Both the position numbers and the translations under genes were made by a program. Below, piece by piece: positions 20,553 to 31,032 of a stretch of 64,000 nt of DNA. Source of the stretch: Ascochyta rabiei (Eukaryota > Ascomycota > Dothideomycetes > Pleosporales > Didymellaceae); assembly GCF_004011695.2 (NCBI RefSeq), contig NC_082426.1, forward strand, positions 248,001 through 312,000, read 5' to 3'. Numbering within the stretch: position 1 is the stretch's first letter; every line of letters begins with the position of its first letter. The notes beneath the pieces were generated by a model. It had not been told where the DNA came from. It did no database searches and saw only the letters and a program-made list of their open reading frames with translations.

Positions 20553-23500
20553 TTACCCACCCTTGCGCTCTGTACCATTGGCAGGCAATGGCTCGCCTGT
20601 TGTCTTCTGCTCTGGTGTCCTTTTTCGACCATTCTTTTTCCTTCGGCTCTGTGAGCTCTGCCACGAGCCAGTGTTACCCATGGCTGAACCCACCTTCTGG
20701 CCTTTGTCGTTTGGCTTGTTGTGCACGCCGCGGCCATTGTCTTTACTCGGTGTCGACTGTTTCGGGAGTGACGCCCGACGGCTTTGCTGATGGTGCTCTT
20801 TGTGTCCCTTGGTGCCATTAGTTGGCTTACTATTCTCTGACTGCCTGTTGGCAGTTGGCGATGGTGTTCGCTTCTCAAACACCGGCGATAGTAGCGGTAG
20901 GTTCGCAGTCTTGATTTCTTGCGGTGGAGCTCGAGGTGCGTTCACAGTGTCGAGAGACGAAAGACCATTCGGCAGGGCAGTGGCTCGCCACGGAGGCACG
21001 TCTTGCTTTGGAGATACGTCCTCGAAGTGTGTTTGCGGGTCCTTCTTGGCGTCATAATTCATAATCTCGTCTGACACTTCGGGGAAGGGCTGCCGGTCCT
21101 CGCTAGGCACTCGTGCTAGACCATTGGCTTCAGCTGGGTCAGAGCTTTGGACCGATCCGTTCACAACAGGGCTGCTCATCATGTTTGCTGCGCTTTGTCT
21201 CTGCATCTCTTCCAGGACAAGTTGCTGCCGAGCTTGGAGCTCTCTGATTTGCTGTTCTTTGATCTGCTGCGGGTCCGGTTGACTAGCATAAGGACCTATA
21301 GCCGATGAGCCGAGATTTTCATTTTTCGGGACAAAGTCTCCCCTCTCGCTTTTGAATTGATCACGAGGTGGCACCGAAAAGGAGCCATTGACAATCACAG
21401 GCCCAAAATCAGGAGGAGGCCGGACACAATCTACACGAGCCTTGCGTTGCTCGTTAGCGGGTAAAATTGGAGGCACTCCCGTCGATTCCTTTCGAACGTG
21501 ACCACGCAGAGGAGAAGGTGAACGGGACACTCGCCGCAAAGCAGTATTGAGAAGGGGTTGGGTAATTTCCGACGATACCCGTCTTTTGCGTTGAACCAGC
21601 TCGCTGAACGATGGTATCGCACCAACGGCATAGTCTTGAAGTGATCGTACTGGGGGCTGCTCTGCAACATGATAGCCCATGTACTCCTTGGGTGTGCTGG
21701 ACAGTGTCGAGCCTGCTGGCTCCACACTGCTTGACGGCGGACTCGATTGACTGTCCGAGGTCGACTGCGTTTCTGGTGTGTCTTGAGATGACCGCGCAAC
21801 AGGATACCCGGCGAATGCAGCAGGGTCGTAGAACTGGGGCATCGGTGGGTAGCTAGCCAACACAGGCTGCTGAAGCACTCCACGGGCAGGTTGGGATTGC
21901 GAACGGTTGACGCTGGTATCGCTGGCGTTTGAAGCCCGGTGGACAACTCGACGCGCACCGGGCATGCTGTTGCTCAGGGATGGCGAAGATGGATTCGTCC
22001 TGACGGAATCCTGAGGAGCGCCGGAGTGCTGTGCATTGAAGAAACCGGGATACTGATACAAGAAGCCCTGTGGAAGCGTGTTTGGCGGAATGCCAATCTC
22101 TGCCAATCTAGGGCTCGATGTCCTGTTGACATAAGGCGACTTCTGCGGAGACCCATTTGAACTGCTGGGTAGGTAGTGCTGTGCTTGTGCTTGAGCGACA
22201 GCATGGGCATGCATCTGAGCTGCACGGTGCGCTTGCTGGGCATGTTGTTGTGCGGCCAATTGGGCACGCAAGGAATTCGACTGCATCTCGAGCATCTGGT
22301 ACTGCTGATAAAGCTGATCGTGCAGCTGGTCATGGATGCCTCGAGGAACAGTGAAGTACTCCTGACCGGAACCATGCTGAAGTGGTGGGCTGTGCAGAAA
22401 CGGTGGTCGCCCTTGCGCAAAAGGCTGACTGCCAGATGATCTCCGGCTACCGTTGGTGTGCTGTCCTTTGACATTGAACCCTCCTCTTCCGCCTCGATGA
22501 TTCGACCCTCCTCGACCGCTTCGAATGGGCACGCTGGAGGTAAGGGTTGTCTTCTTGGAAGTCGGTTTTTGGAAAAGCAGAGGGTTGGGTTTCCCCTCGA
22601 CAGGGAACTGAAACTGCTCGCATGCCTTGTCAAGCTGCTGTGCATCAGCAAGCAGATCGAAAGCTCGCCGAATCTCAAGGTGTAGGCCGTGCCAAGCATA
22701 GTCATCGGCCGAGTTGCCTAGGTTGCGTTCAATGTTGAACGGCTCCTCGACGCAAAGTCGGTTCGTGCCTTCTTTCTGTCCACCTCCTGGATGCCAGCCC
22801 TTCTCTTCTCTTGGAATGCGCTTCCCCTGTCGAATCGAGATGGCTTCTTTTTCGTAGTCTACCTCGTGCCCATACAGCCGGAAGAAGTGAAAGAGCAGTT
22901 GGCCCACACTTTCTTTGTTTGAATCGCCAAACCCTCGGAGCTTATCGACGTCATCAGCGAAACCAGAGTGTGATGGCTGGCCCGTGCTCCTGTCGATCTC
23001 TCGAAAGGGAAGGCTGTGCAAAGCCGGAAGAATGGGCGGGTCTCGAGTCTGAAGAAAGTTGATGATCAGGCAAATCCAAGTATACGAGCTGATGGTGCCA
23101 CCGATGCCAGCGTCATTGAGAAGACGTTGCTTCGTCCAGTGCTTGATGATCATGGCCAATGGACGTACGCGTTCGTCAATCTGAATATACGTTCTGATCA
23201 TCCGCGTGTTCTCGAGAGCAGCTACGTTGTTTACGTTCATGTCGCAAGCGAGTTCCAATTCAGGATCCCAGACCTTGACTATCCGCACCTTGGCCTGCGG
23301 TATGCAGACGACGCGTTCCATGCCGTCTGTGGGGGTTGTCAGCATTCAGCATGCGGAACGAGGGGACGGCGTACATTTGTCGAGAGCCTCAGCGAGCGGA
23401 TGCATCTCTTCTAGGGAGGTCATGGGCGTCTGTATACAAATGTCGACTTTGGAAGGAATCAGCACACAAACAAGCACACAAAGACAGCTGTCCAAGAGCC

Positions 23501-24645
23501 TTACCATCACTGTCCGTCGTATACAGCATGTTGCCTGAAGAGCCAAAAACGTGCACCTTGGATAGATTTCCAGGGAACTCTTTTTCGAGCATGTGTTGCA
23601 CCTTCTGGACAAAACGGTCGCGTTTGCGGGTATTCTCCAGGCTCGGCTGTAACCGGTCGTACAGTTCGCGCATGTCGCCACTGAGTTTGTCGTCTTCGTG
23701 AGGATCCAGCGTCTTCTTGGGCTCCTCCTTGGCCTTGTCCAGAATGTCTGACGACTCATACGGCATTCGTCGCCGTCCTAACGAGCCAACGTTTGTCTCG
23801 TACTTGCACTTGAAGGGTCGGCCAAGTCGCAGTGTCGGCATGGTGCTGTTCGCCTCGGACGAAACAGAGCGTGGCGAGTGGCTGCCCAAGCCACTGTTGG
23901 GGGACGGTGAGCGCGAGCGTGACTCGTACTTGCGGGCCAGCTGCAGGGGCGTCGAGGGGACCGAGTTCGAGTGCTGCGAGACTATGGAGGGGCGCTGGAG
24001 GCGCTGGGGCGTGATGTTGGCATCGTCTTGTTTGCTCGCCACGGAACTGCTGTTCCGCAAATCATTGGATGTCATGTTGGGCGCACGGGTGTGCACGCTG
24101 GACGCCTGCTCTTTATGCCCATCGAGCTGCTGACGCGTGAGCGCCGTCTTGTCAACAGGCTTGTGCTTCGAGGACCGAGGCTCTTCCCGCTCTGGTGGCG
24201 GGCTGTAGTGCGGAGACACGATGACGGCGGCTGCAGTCGAGGGTGAGGGCGAGGGCAAGGGCGAGGGCGAGGGCGAGGGCAAGAACGCAGGCGCAGGTGT
24301 GGCGGTCAATGCAGTCGAGGCGTAGGCGTGGGGGTGGGGGTGCACTTGGTCGATGCGCGCAAGGTGCACAAAGGGATGCAACGGGAGGGACGAGGGCAGT
24401 TTGTGCGGCTGGTAGTGGTGGTGGTGGTGGTGGTGGTGGTGCGAGAGCGAGTGCAGCGGGTTCAGTGGAGAGAGCGAGTACAGCGGTGTGTGCCAGCCCT
24501 GAAGGGGAATGGTCGTCGAGGGAGGGTGCACGGCGAGACGAGGGGCGCGCCCTTGGATCTGGCGATGGGCTGGGGAGATGGCAGTGGCTAGTGGATATGG
24601 GGCGTATAGATGGGTGGCGGCGGTGCTGTGGCGGCGGTCGCTCAT
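20553..24645 (-). CDS. Cid1/Trf4-type non-canonical poly(A)/poly(U) polymerase
   Basis: Predicted 1,328-aa protein from exons 24645-23505, 23446-23375 and 23326-20553. The nucleotidyltransferase signature is VFGSSGNMLYTTDSDVDICI, assembled across the first intron: Gly-Ser followed by the Asp-x-Asp metal-binding pair. It is followed by CDMNVNN, RPLAMIIKHWTKQR, SSYTWICLIINFLQ and a PAP-associated domain (LLFHFFRLYGHEVDYE). The enzyme adds A or U tails to RNA in cytoplasm or nucleus. Around this core lie long disordered arms: an N-terminal part with a nine-His run and Ser-Pro repeats, and a C-terminal part with Gln/Ala/His-rich coil and a basic tail (RRKKNGRKRTPEQK). I chose the ATG at 24645 (MSDRRHST); the frame stays open upstream to 25161 but without another ATG. 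A later Met (MTSNDLRN) is a possible alternative start. Confidence 0.85.
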
Positions 24646-26256
24646 AAAACCGCAGCAGCGTGTGTCGCTGTGGTGGGAGCGGTCGTGGGTCGCCGTTGGC
24701 CGTGCGATGTACGATGGAGGATGCGCCGAGGGGCTGTTGGTGCTCGTGCTGGTGCTTGTGCTCCGGCTCCGTGTATGCGGTGCACGTTCGCCAGTGGCAA
24801 TGGCAGCGGTCGGGCGGGGGGCAGGGTGGAGGGGGGTGGAGGGGGGCGTCTGTCTCAGCAGCGCGGTGAGGGCACGCGTGGGAACGGAAATGTCGTCGAA
24901 GCGGTAGTGACTTCTCGTCGAACCCCTGCGGTGGAGTCGCACTGGGCCGCTGTGATTCGGCGCCGCGCGGGACGTGACCTCGGCGGGGCAGGGCAGACGA
25001 GAGCAAGCGGCGACAAAGCAATGCACAGCGCGAACAAGTGAGGGCGAGGGCGAGGGCGAGGACGTGGACGTGGACGAGGACGAGGACGACCAGCGAGAGC
25101 GAGCGCAGTGCGTGGAGGCGTTAATGGCGGCCAGCAAGAGGGATGAACGCACAGGGCCCACGCCGCTCGCACGTTCACTCCCTCAGCTAAGACAATATAC
25201 TATTACTTATGACCACCTGCCTCCACACCCAAAAGATGTGACAGAGGCGCCTTTCAGACGGGAGCAATCTATTCAGGCTCGCGCCTGCTCCTGCTGCTGC
25301 GCCGTTTGAGCATGGCGGCGCTGCATGGGACCACTTGGACAGAGCCGTGCTATTCTCCACACGCCGCACGGCCAGACCCCCCCCCCCCGTCCAAGAGGAC
25401 CAGCAGAAGTTAGAACACGCAGCGCCGTGCCATGTTTAGCAATGCTGTTCGCCCTGAATAGCAGCCTCCGCCAAGGGCTGATTCATCTGGCCGCCGGCTC
25501 ACATGACACAACTGTCACAACATGACATGACATGACATGCCTGTAACGCTGCCCCTCCACCACTGATGTGGTAGGTACTAGGTAGGAAGATGCGGACAAC
25601 CATCGACGGCTGACATGAACATGGCCATCTTGAAAGGGCCGCGTCGAACACACCTCACCGAGTCAATGGTGCTCAGAAATAGAATTGCTGACCGACCAAC
25701 CAGAACGCAATGACGGCTAGCTGAGCGCGACCGTGTTGTATAGGCCCATATTACCGTGCAGCCCGTGTCGTTTCGAAATAATTGTCTCTCTCCGCAATGC
25801 CCATCATCAGCACACAGGCGCCTCACCCTCGGGCGAGCTGCTGCAGGGACACTCCGGTACAGCCGCAGCCGTTGTTAGTCGGACCGCCAGACTGACCATG
25901 TCCATGTCCAGACTGTCCAGCTTGGCATGCGCACCGCAGCAGCACTCGGTTTCACTCGCCATTTCAACCAGCATGACGTCGCTGCCTCGGCCTTCACTCA
26001 GACATCAGACTTCAGCTGGAACTACAGGGAGTGGTCTGTGTCCTGTGTCCACTGGCTTGCATCTGCATACGGTACCGTACACGGACCACCAGCATCAGGA
26101 ACCATGGATGATGCAGGGTGCTCACCCAAGGCTTGCCACTACACCGAATAGAGACACATGTCCCAGAGCGTCAACATGCTTCGCCCTCTGCAGCCACGCA
26201 TCTTGCAGTCGCCCACAATCGCTCGTTGTATCAAACGCAGATCGATATTCTCTACA
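24646..26256. other. Divergent intergenic region with simple repeats
   Basis: About 1.6 kb between two divergent genes. The part up to 25161 is GC-rich, CT-biased on the minus strand and is probably the 5' leader of the nucleotidyltransferase. A run of C lies at about 25379-25388, GAGGGC repeats at about 25041-25066, and TGACA repeats at about 25522-25540. No additional gene is supported; the long plus frame from 25733 has no recognisable content. Confidence 0.4.
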
Positions 26257-27176
26257 ATGGCACATCAACGCATTGGTAAGCGTCTTGGCTGTATTCTCTT
26301 CTTGCCATGACTGATCGTGATCGTGCTGGTACTGTAGCAAACCCCGCTCTCTTGTACCCATCCCACTATCCATGCGCCGCGTACCCTGCTGATGCCATGC
26401 CAGTGTTTGCGATCTGCAGGAAAAGTTCCGGCCCGCTATACACGAGTTCCCCAAAGTCGTTGCAACCACACAGAAGCTGCTCAGAGCCAGTACGTTCCCA
26501 CCAGCTGCACTCGTTGACTTGCACAACACCTGCACGCACATCAGCTCTGCCGTCGTTCCTAACATCACACACAGGCAAGATCCTGAACATTCCCGTATTT
26601 GCAACCACACAGAACAAAGCTCGACTCGGAGAGACATGCCCTGAACTCCAGCTCGATGCACCAGAAGGCGTCCAGACCCTCGTGCACGCAGACAAGACGC
26701 TCTTCTCCATGATGTGTGTCGACGTCCCCACACACCGCCATCACAGTCACGCTAACACCCTACAGTACCCCAGAAGTCCAGAAAGCCCTCGATCCACTCC
26801 GTGCAAATGGCCCCATCTCCGCCATCATCGTCGGAATCGAAAGCCACATCTGCATCACGCAGACTACGCTCGACCTCCTCCGAGCCGGCCACAAGGTCTA
26901 TGTCATTGCCGATGCAGTGAGCAGCTGCAACAAGGAAGAGGTCCCGCTAGCCCTGGCTAGGCTGAGGCACGAGGGCGCCGTTGTCACAACGAGCGAGAGC
27001 TTCCTATACGAGGCTGTGGGAGACGCCTCCACACCAGAGTAAGTAGCTGCCCGAGTGAAGACGCATGTTCAAGGTCGAACGAGCTGACATGTGCCAGGTT
27101 CAAGCAGATCATCAAGCTGGTCAAGGACACATCAGCGAGCACCAAGGAGTCGCTGCAGACGCTTTGCAAAATCTGA
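26257..27176 (+). CDS. Isochorismatase-like cysteine hydrolase
   Basis: Six exons (26257-26275, 26338-26353, 26404-26489, 26575-26713, 26766-27038, 27098-27176) give a 203-aa protein; all phases fit. The catalytic triad of the family is visible: Asp15 in FVCDLQEKFRPAI, Lys in ADKTLFSM and Cys in IVGIESHICITQT. Length is normal for the family, which hydrolyses isochorismate, nicotinamide or related amides; fungal members of this short type are often called isochorismatase domain-containing (ISOC) hydrolases and may be mitochondrial or cytosolic. The start MAHQRIANPALFV is short but the next exons require it. The second exon is only 16 nt. The 3' end carries a partial tandem duplication directly after the stop. 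Confidence 0.85.
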
Positions 27177-27261
27177 GCTCTTCAAGAGGGAAGCCAAAGG
27201 ACACATCGACGAGCACCGAGGAGTCGCCGCAGACGCTCTGCAAGATCTGAGCCCTTCAAGA
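27123..27261 (+). repeat. Partial tandem duplication of the hydrolase 3' end
   Basis: 27123-27196 is repeated from 27197 with an offset of 74 bp; over the first 65 positions there are about seven differences, mostly transitions. The first copy encodes the protein's end (TLCKI and stop). The second copy also keeps a frame ending TLCKI and a stop, but 74 is not a multiple of three and it lies after the stop, so it is not translated. Confidence 0.85.
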
Positions 27262-27335
27262 TGGACGCTATCAAGTAGTGCTGTATTGCCATCTTCTTTG
27301 CCTAATCAGAATTCGTTGCAACCTTCAGGTGGTCT

Positions 27336-28595
27336 CTACTCCTTCCCCACGAATCGATCCTTATCGTCCAACACTCCTCTCGCCATCTCCAGCTGCTCGT
27401 CTGTCTGGCACACCAGCGTCTTATACCTAGCGTTCTTCCCACTGATATCCGTCACGACATCCTGCACCGACTGCCCATTCTTCTCGTCGTCCACTTCAAA
27501 CCCCAAGCACCTCACGCCTCTCACCACCTCCTTCCTCAGCCTCTCCCCCTTCTCGCCAATGCCCCCGGCAAACACCAACGCATCGACCTTGCCATCCAAC
27601 TTTGCAAAGTACGGCGCAACATAATTCCCAATCCGGTCCACAAAGATGTCAAACGCCAGCCGATCCTCCTTACGCTCACTCGCGCTAATCTTGCCGAAAT
27701 CCGTAGTCCCCGTGAGCGCCGCCCACCCGCTCTTCTTGTTCAGGATCTCCTCGGCCTGCGTGATGTGCAACTTTGTGCCTGAGCTGTGACTCGGCTTTCC
27801 CGCGCTGTGCGTGAAGTGGAACATCAGGCTGGGATCGATGCTGCCGCTGCGCGTTGCGCCGGGGAGGCCAGCTAGGGGGGTGAGTCCCATGGAGGTGTCG
27901 ATGCTGGAGCCGGCGCGGATGCAGCACGCGCTTGCGCCGGAGCCGAGGTGCAGCGCGATCATGTTCAGGTCGCGGGCGGGCTTGCAGAGGTGCGCGCTTA
28001 CGGCGCGCACGATGAATGCGTAGCTGATGCCGTGGAAGCCGTACTTTCGCAGCTTGTTCTTCTGCGCCGTGCCCGGGTCGATCGGGTACGTGCTCACGTG
28101 CTCGGGCAGCGTGCTGTGGAACGACGAGTCGAAGTACGCAATGTTCTTTGCGTGCGGCAGGATTTGCGTCACGGCGCGCACGATGCTCAGCGCTGGCGCG
28201 TTGTGCAGTGGGGCTAGGTCGCTCAGCTCTTCGATGTGGTGGTACGTTGCTGAGTCGATGACCTGGCTGCGTGGGTAGTCCCCCCCGTGCACGACGCGGT
28301 GGCACGTGAAGTGAATGTCCTCCTTTTTGTTCAGCTCTGGCAACCCGCTGTCTTGCGTCAGGTGGTCGAGGATGTAGCGAAAGGCGTCTTCCTGAGAGGT
28401 TATGTCTTTGAGCTCCTTGCCCTTGACTTGCTCGTCGCCGCGCGTGTATTTGAGCTTTGCCGGCGGTGCGGTTAGGCCTTCGATCGAGGCCTCGGCTAGC
28501 TGGGTTGGCGTTGAGGTGCCGTCTTCTGGGGTTTTGTAAACGGAGATCTTGACGCTCGAGGAGCCGGCGTTGATGGAGAGGATGATCTCAGGCAT
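27336..28595 (-). CDS. Acetate kinase
   Basis: Intronless 419-aa protein starting MPEIILSINAGSSSVKISV, the phosphate-binding start of the acetokinase family. Also present are HRVVHGGDYPRS, YFDSSFHSTLPEH, KYGFHGISY, the LHLGSGASACCI loop, DTSMGLTPLAGLPGATRSG and the nucleotide-binding FAGGIGEKGERLR. It interconverts acetate plus ATP and acetyl phosphate plus ADP. In fungi its usual partner is phosphoketolase, which makes acetyl phosphate; that gene is not in this window. The protein has no targeting signal and is expected in the cytosol. It is convergent with the hydrolase; the stop codons lie 160 bp apart with the 74-bp duplication between. Confidence 0.95.
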   Translation of the reverse strand: MPEIILSINAGSSSVKISVYKTPEDGTSTPTQLAEASIEGLTAPPAKLKYTRGDEQVKGKELKDITSQEDAFRYILDHLTQDSGLPELNKKEDIHFTCHRVVHGGDYPRSQVIDSATYHHIEELSDLAPLHNAPALSIVRAVTQILPHAKNIAYFDSSFHSTLPEHVSTYPIDPGTAQKNKLRKYGFHGISYAFIVRAVSAHLCKPARDLNMIALHLGSGASACCIRAGSSIDTSMGLTPLAGLPGATRSGSIDPSLMFHFTHSAGKPSHSSGTKLHITQAEEILNKKSGWAALTGTTDFGKISASERKEDRLAFDIFVDRIGNYVAPYFAKLDGKVDALVFAGGIGEKGERLRKEVVRGVRCLGFEVDDEKNGQSVQDVVTDISGKNARYKTLVCQTDEQLEMARGVLDDKDRFVGKE

Positions 28596-29246
28596 GGCGA
28601 TGACGTTGGCTGGGGACCAGCAGATGGGTCTTCACAGTTGTCGTTTAAATTGATCCTCGTTACGTTGAGTCGGTGCAGTAACTGCAAGCCCTTCTTCCGT
28701 GGGGTGTCGCGATTATGTAAAGTTTGCGTGGTGCTCAGCTCACCTTGCGAGGTCGTGAGAGGTCGAATGATCGGAAGTTACGGGACACGCTTCAACGGTT
28801 TGGTCCACCGCGGGCTACGCAACCATCGATATATTTCGTCATAGCTGGGAAGCGTGACATCTGGATGTCTTTCTCCATAATTCTGGAAGGTCGACCGCTA
28901 TCAGCAGCGCCAGCATTGCGCTTAGTTATGTCGCGACGCTGTTTGTCGAGCGGCTTCAAAAGTGACGTCATACCGTACACCCCACTTCACACTTTGGGGT
29001 GAACACTTGCATGTCTGCGTCTGACATTGGCAAAGAAAGAGTCACAAGGTTAATTTGCGTTTCACCAGTGTTTGCTGAGGAACGGCGATTAATATGTACG
29101 TCTCTCAGCCATACCCCGCAGCGTACTGTGCTGTGAGAAACATGCATAGAAGACGGTTGCCATGTGTGAGACGGTAGTTGACTGAATGATTCCTCGAAAG
29201 ACTTCATTGAGTGAGGTTTTGACAGCAACACGAGCATAACAGCAGC
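28596..29246. other. Divergent intergenic region
   Basis: About 650 bp between the acetate kinase start and the SDR remnant start, presumably holding both promoters. No gene, RNA or repeat recognised. Confidence 0.4.
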
Positions 29247-29924
29247 ATGTCTAAGGTTCCAAGAACTGCATACATCACAGGTGTGTACTTGAGGTTGTCA
29301 TCGCACCGAGCACAACATCATTTCGTAGCGCCCATCACAGGCATTGGCGATCGAAAATGGATCCCATTTCCAAGGGAAAGCACGGCAGCAAACAGCCAGG
29401 AGTTCACCAAGCCAGACTTGACAGTCTTGGACGTGGGTCTGACTGGGGTGCTGTATACGGTTGCTCTAGCAGTGCAGCACTTCCGGCGGCAGACTCGCAC
29501 CGATGACAGGCTTTTGGGTCGGCTTGGACTAGTTGCGAGCGTGTGTGGTCTATACTGCGTGCCCAGCCTGCCAATATACACGACTGCGAAGCACGCTCTT
29601 GTTGGCTTGACGCGCAGCTACGGGAAGCTGTTGGTAGATGAGCGCATTACTGTCAACGCTGTGGCGCCGAATGTTGTCCAGACGAGTATCAGCTCGCCGG
29701 TGATTTATGATAAGCTGGCCAAGGACAATCTGCTGACGCCTATGGACGGACTAATGGATGCTTTCGATACGATGCTTGGTAGCAGTTGCAGCGGGGAGGT
29801 GTTTGAGTGTGGACCAGCAGGGGGATGGACGCAAAGAGCGGCTACGGAGTACTTGAATAAGGGAAGTGCGGAAATCTGCAGTCTGCTCAACGTGCGAGCA
29901 AGAGGCCTGCACTATCTTGCGTAG
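29247..29924 (+). pseudogene. Short-chain dehydrogenase lacking its cofactor-binding half
   Basis: The ATG at 29247 reads MSKVPRTAYITG, the first strand of an SDR. A GT-AG intron follows (29281-29340, 60 bp), then the frame continues GIGDRKWIPFPR and FTKPDLTVLDVGLTGVLYTV. In 15-hydroxyprostaglandin-dehydrogenase-like homologues this GIG-RKW segment belongs to the middle of the protein (IAGIG), about 70-80 residues after ITG. The glycine-rich NAD loop, the following strands and the NAG region are therefore missing. The catalytic Ser (ASVCG) and Tyr/Lys (PIYTTAKH) are intact and the rest reads to the stop without breaks. It may be a recent deletion allele; a truncated protein of about 205 aa could be made but should not bind NAD. 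Confidence 0.65.
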
Positions 29925-29942
29925 TCACCAATCCATCTTAGA

Positions 29943-29977
29943 GGTCCAAGGTCCAGGGTCCAGGGTCCAGGGTCCAG
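29943..29977 (+). repeat. 7-bp tandem repeat, five copies
   Basis: The unit GGTCCAG occurs five times in a row (the first copy ends in A) just after the SDR remnant, in the promoter side of the Mpv17-family gene. No function is evident. Confidence 0.8.
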
Positions 29978-30288
29978 GTTCCGATGGTGCAGAGGAACGG
30001 TGACCCGCCGTTGGGTTCGCCGGCAATTGGCCCGAAACGAGGCGCATCCCAACTTCGCCAATTGTGGAGCAAGGCAGCCCGTTGATCAGCGCGGCGCACT
30101 CGCCATGTGGCTTCGCAGACACACTGCAATCTCTCTGCTGTCGTTCTGTCGCACATTCCCTAAGCCTCCCTGAGCACTCCGTTACCGCCTGTCACACGGA
30201 GCCCGCCGCTGTCGCTCACTGAACCCATCCGCCTGCAATCGCCCTTGCAACCACGACCGCTTCTCCCTCCACAACCACCGTCTACACG

Positions 30289-31019
30289 ATGGCAAGACTC
30301 CATCCCATGCTGGTTGCCTGCGGGTCGGCGCTTATAATCGACTGCTGCTCCAATGTCATTGCCCAACGACTCAAGGCGTGGAGTGACGGGGAGCCCTTCG
30401 TCTTCGATCGCGTGCTCTTCTTCCAGTTCGCCTTCATGGTCGTTCTTACTGCGCCTGTAAACTACCACTGGCAGCATTGGCTTGAACGCACCTTCCCCGG
30501 CTGGAAGACCGTCAAGCGGACAAGGCATGCTACGAGCGAAGACGGCGATGCTGCGGAGAAGGCTGTCTTCCTGAAAGAGGACGGAGAGGATAAGCGCATG
30601 GTTGAGGAGGATGTTCAGGAGCGTAATTGGTTCAACATCTTCAAGAAATGGTTCACAGATGTATGTTGGATGCATGTGGCCTGGACAAACGCGTACTGAC
30701 AAGCTGCAGTGCATTACCATGGGTGCACTCTTGAACCAGACCATGTTCTTGATCCTGATAGGCCTGCTGAAAGGCAAGACGTATGGCCAGATTGTGCAGA
30801 GTTTCCACGATGTAAGTGTTGACGCCAGGCCTCCACAGTACACCGCACTGATAATTTTCCCAGGAGCTCTTGAAGCTCATCTGGGACTCGTATAAGGTCT
30901 GGCCCATTGCCAACTTCTTCAGCACCACGTACTGCCCCGTCGAGCGACGCATGATCTTCCTCAGCTTCTGTGGCTTGTTATGGAACATTTACCTCTCTCT
31001 TGTGGCGCAACGTCTATAA
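30289..31019 (+). CDS. Mpv17/PMP22/Sym1-family membrane protein
   Basis: Exons 30289-30660, 30710-30811 and 30864-31019 give a 209-aa protein with clean phases. Family features are PVNYHWQHWLERTFPGW, then MGALLNQTMFLILIGLLKG, and the C-terminal signature LKLIWDSYKVWPIANFFSTT followed by a last helix. These proteins lie in the inner mitochondrial or peroxisomal membrane, have about four helices and act in membrane homeostasis or as channels. The charged loop at residues 78-115 (RHATSEDGDAAEKAVF) is longer than in Sym1. The stop lies only 14 bp from the stop of the next gene on the other strand, so the 3' ends of the transcripts must overlap. Confidence 0.9.
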
Positions 31020-31032
31020 GCAGCAGTAGCCT

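Noticed and set aside
24152..25178. Long minus- and plus-strand frames across the N-terminal part of the Cid1-type gene
   Set aside because: They are out-of-frame shadows of GAGGGC- and CT-rich low-complexity DNA; the real frame is fixed by the catalytic motif in the same exon.
25733..26314. A 193-codon plus-strand frame upstream of the isochorismatase-like gene
   Set aside because: Its content is compositionally random (Ser/His/Thr-rich), it runs into the first exon and intron of the hydrolase, and it shows no motif.
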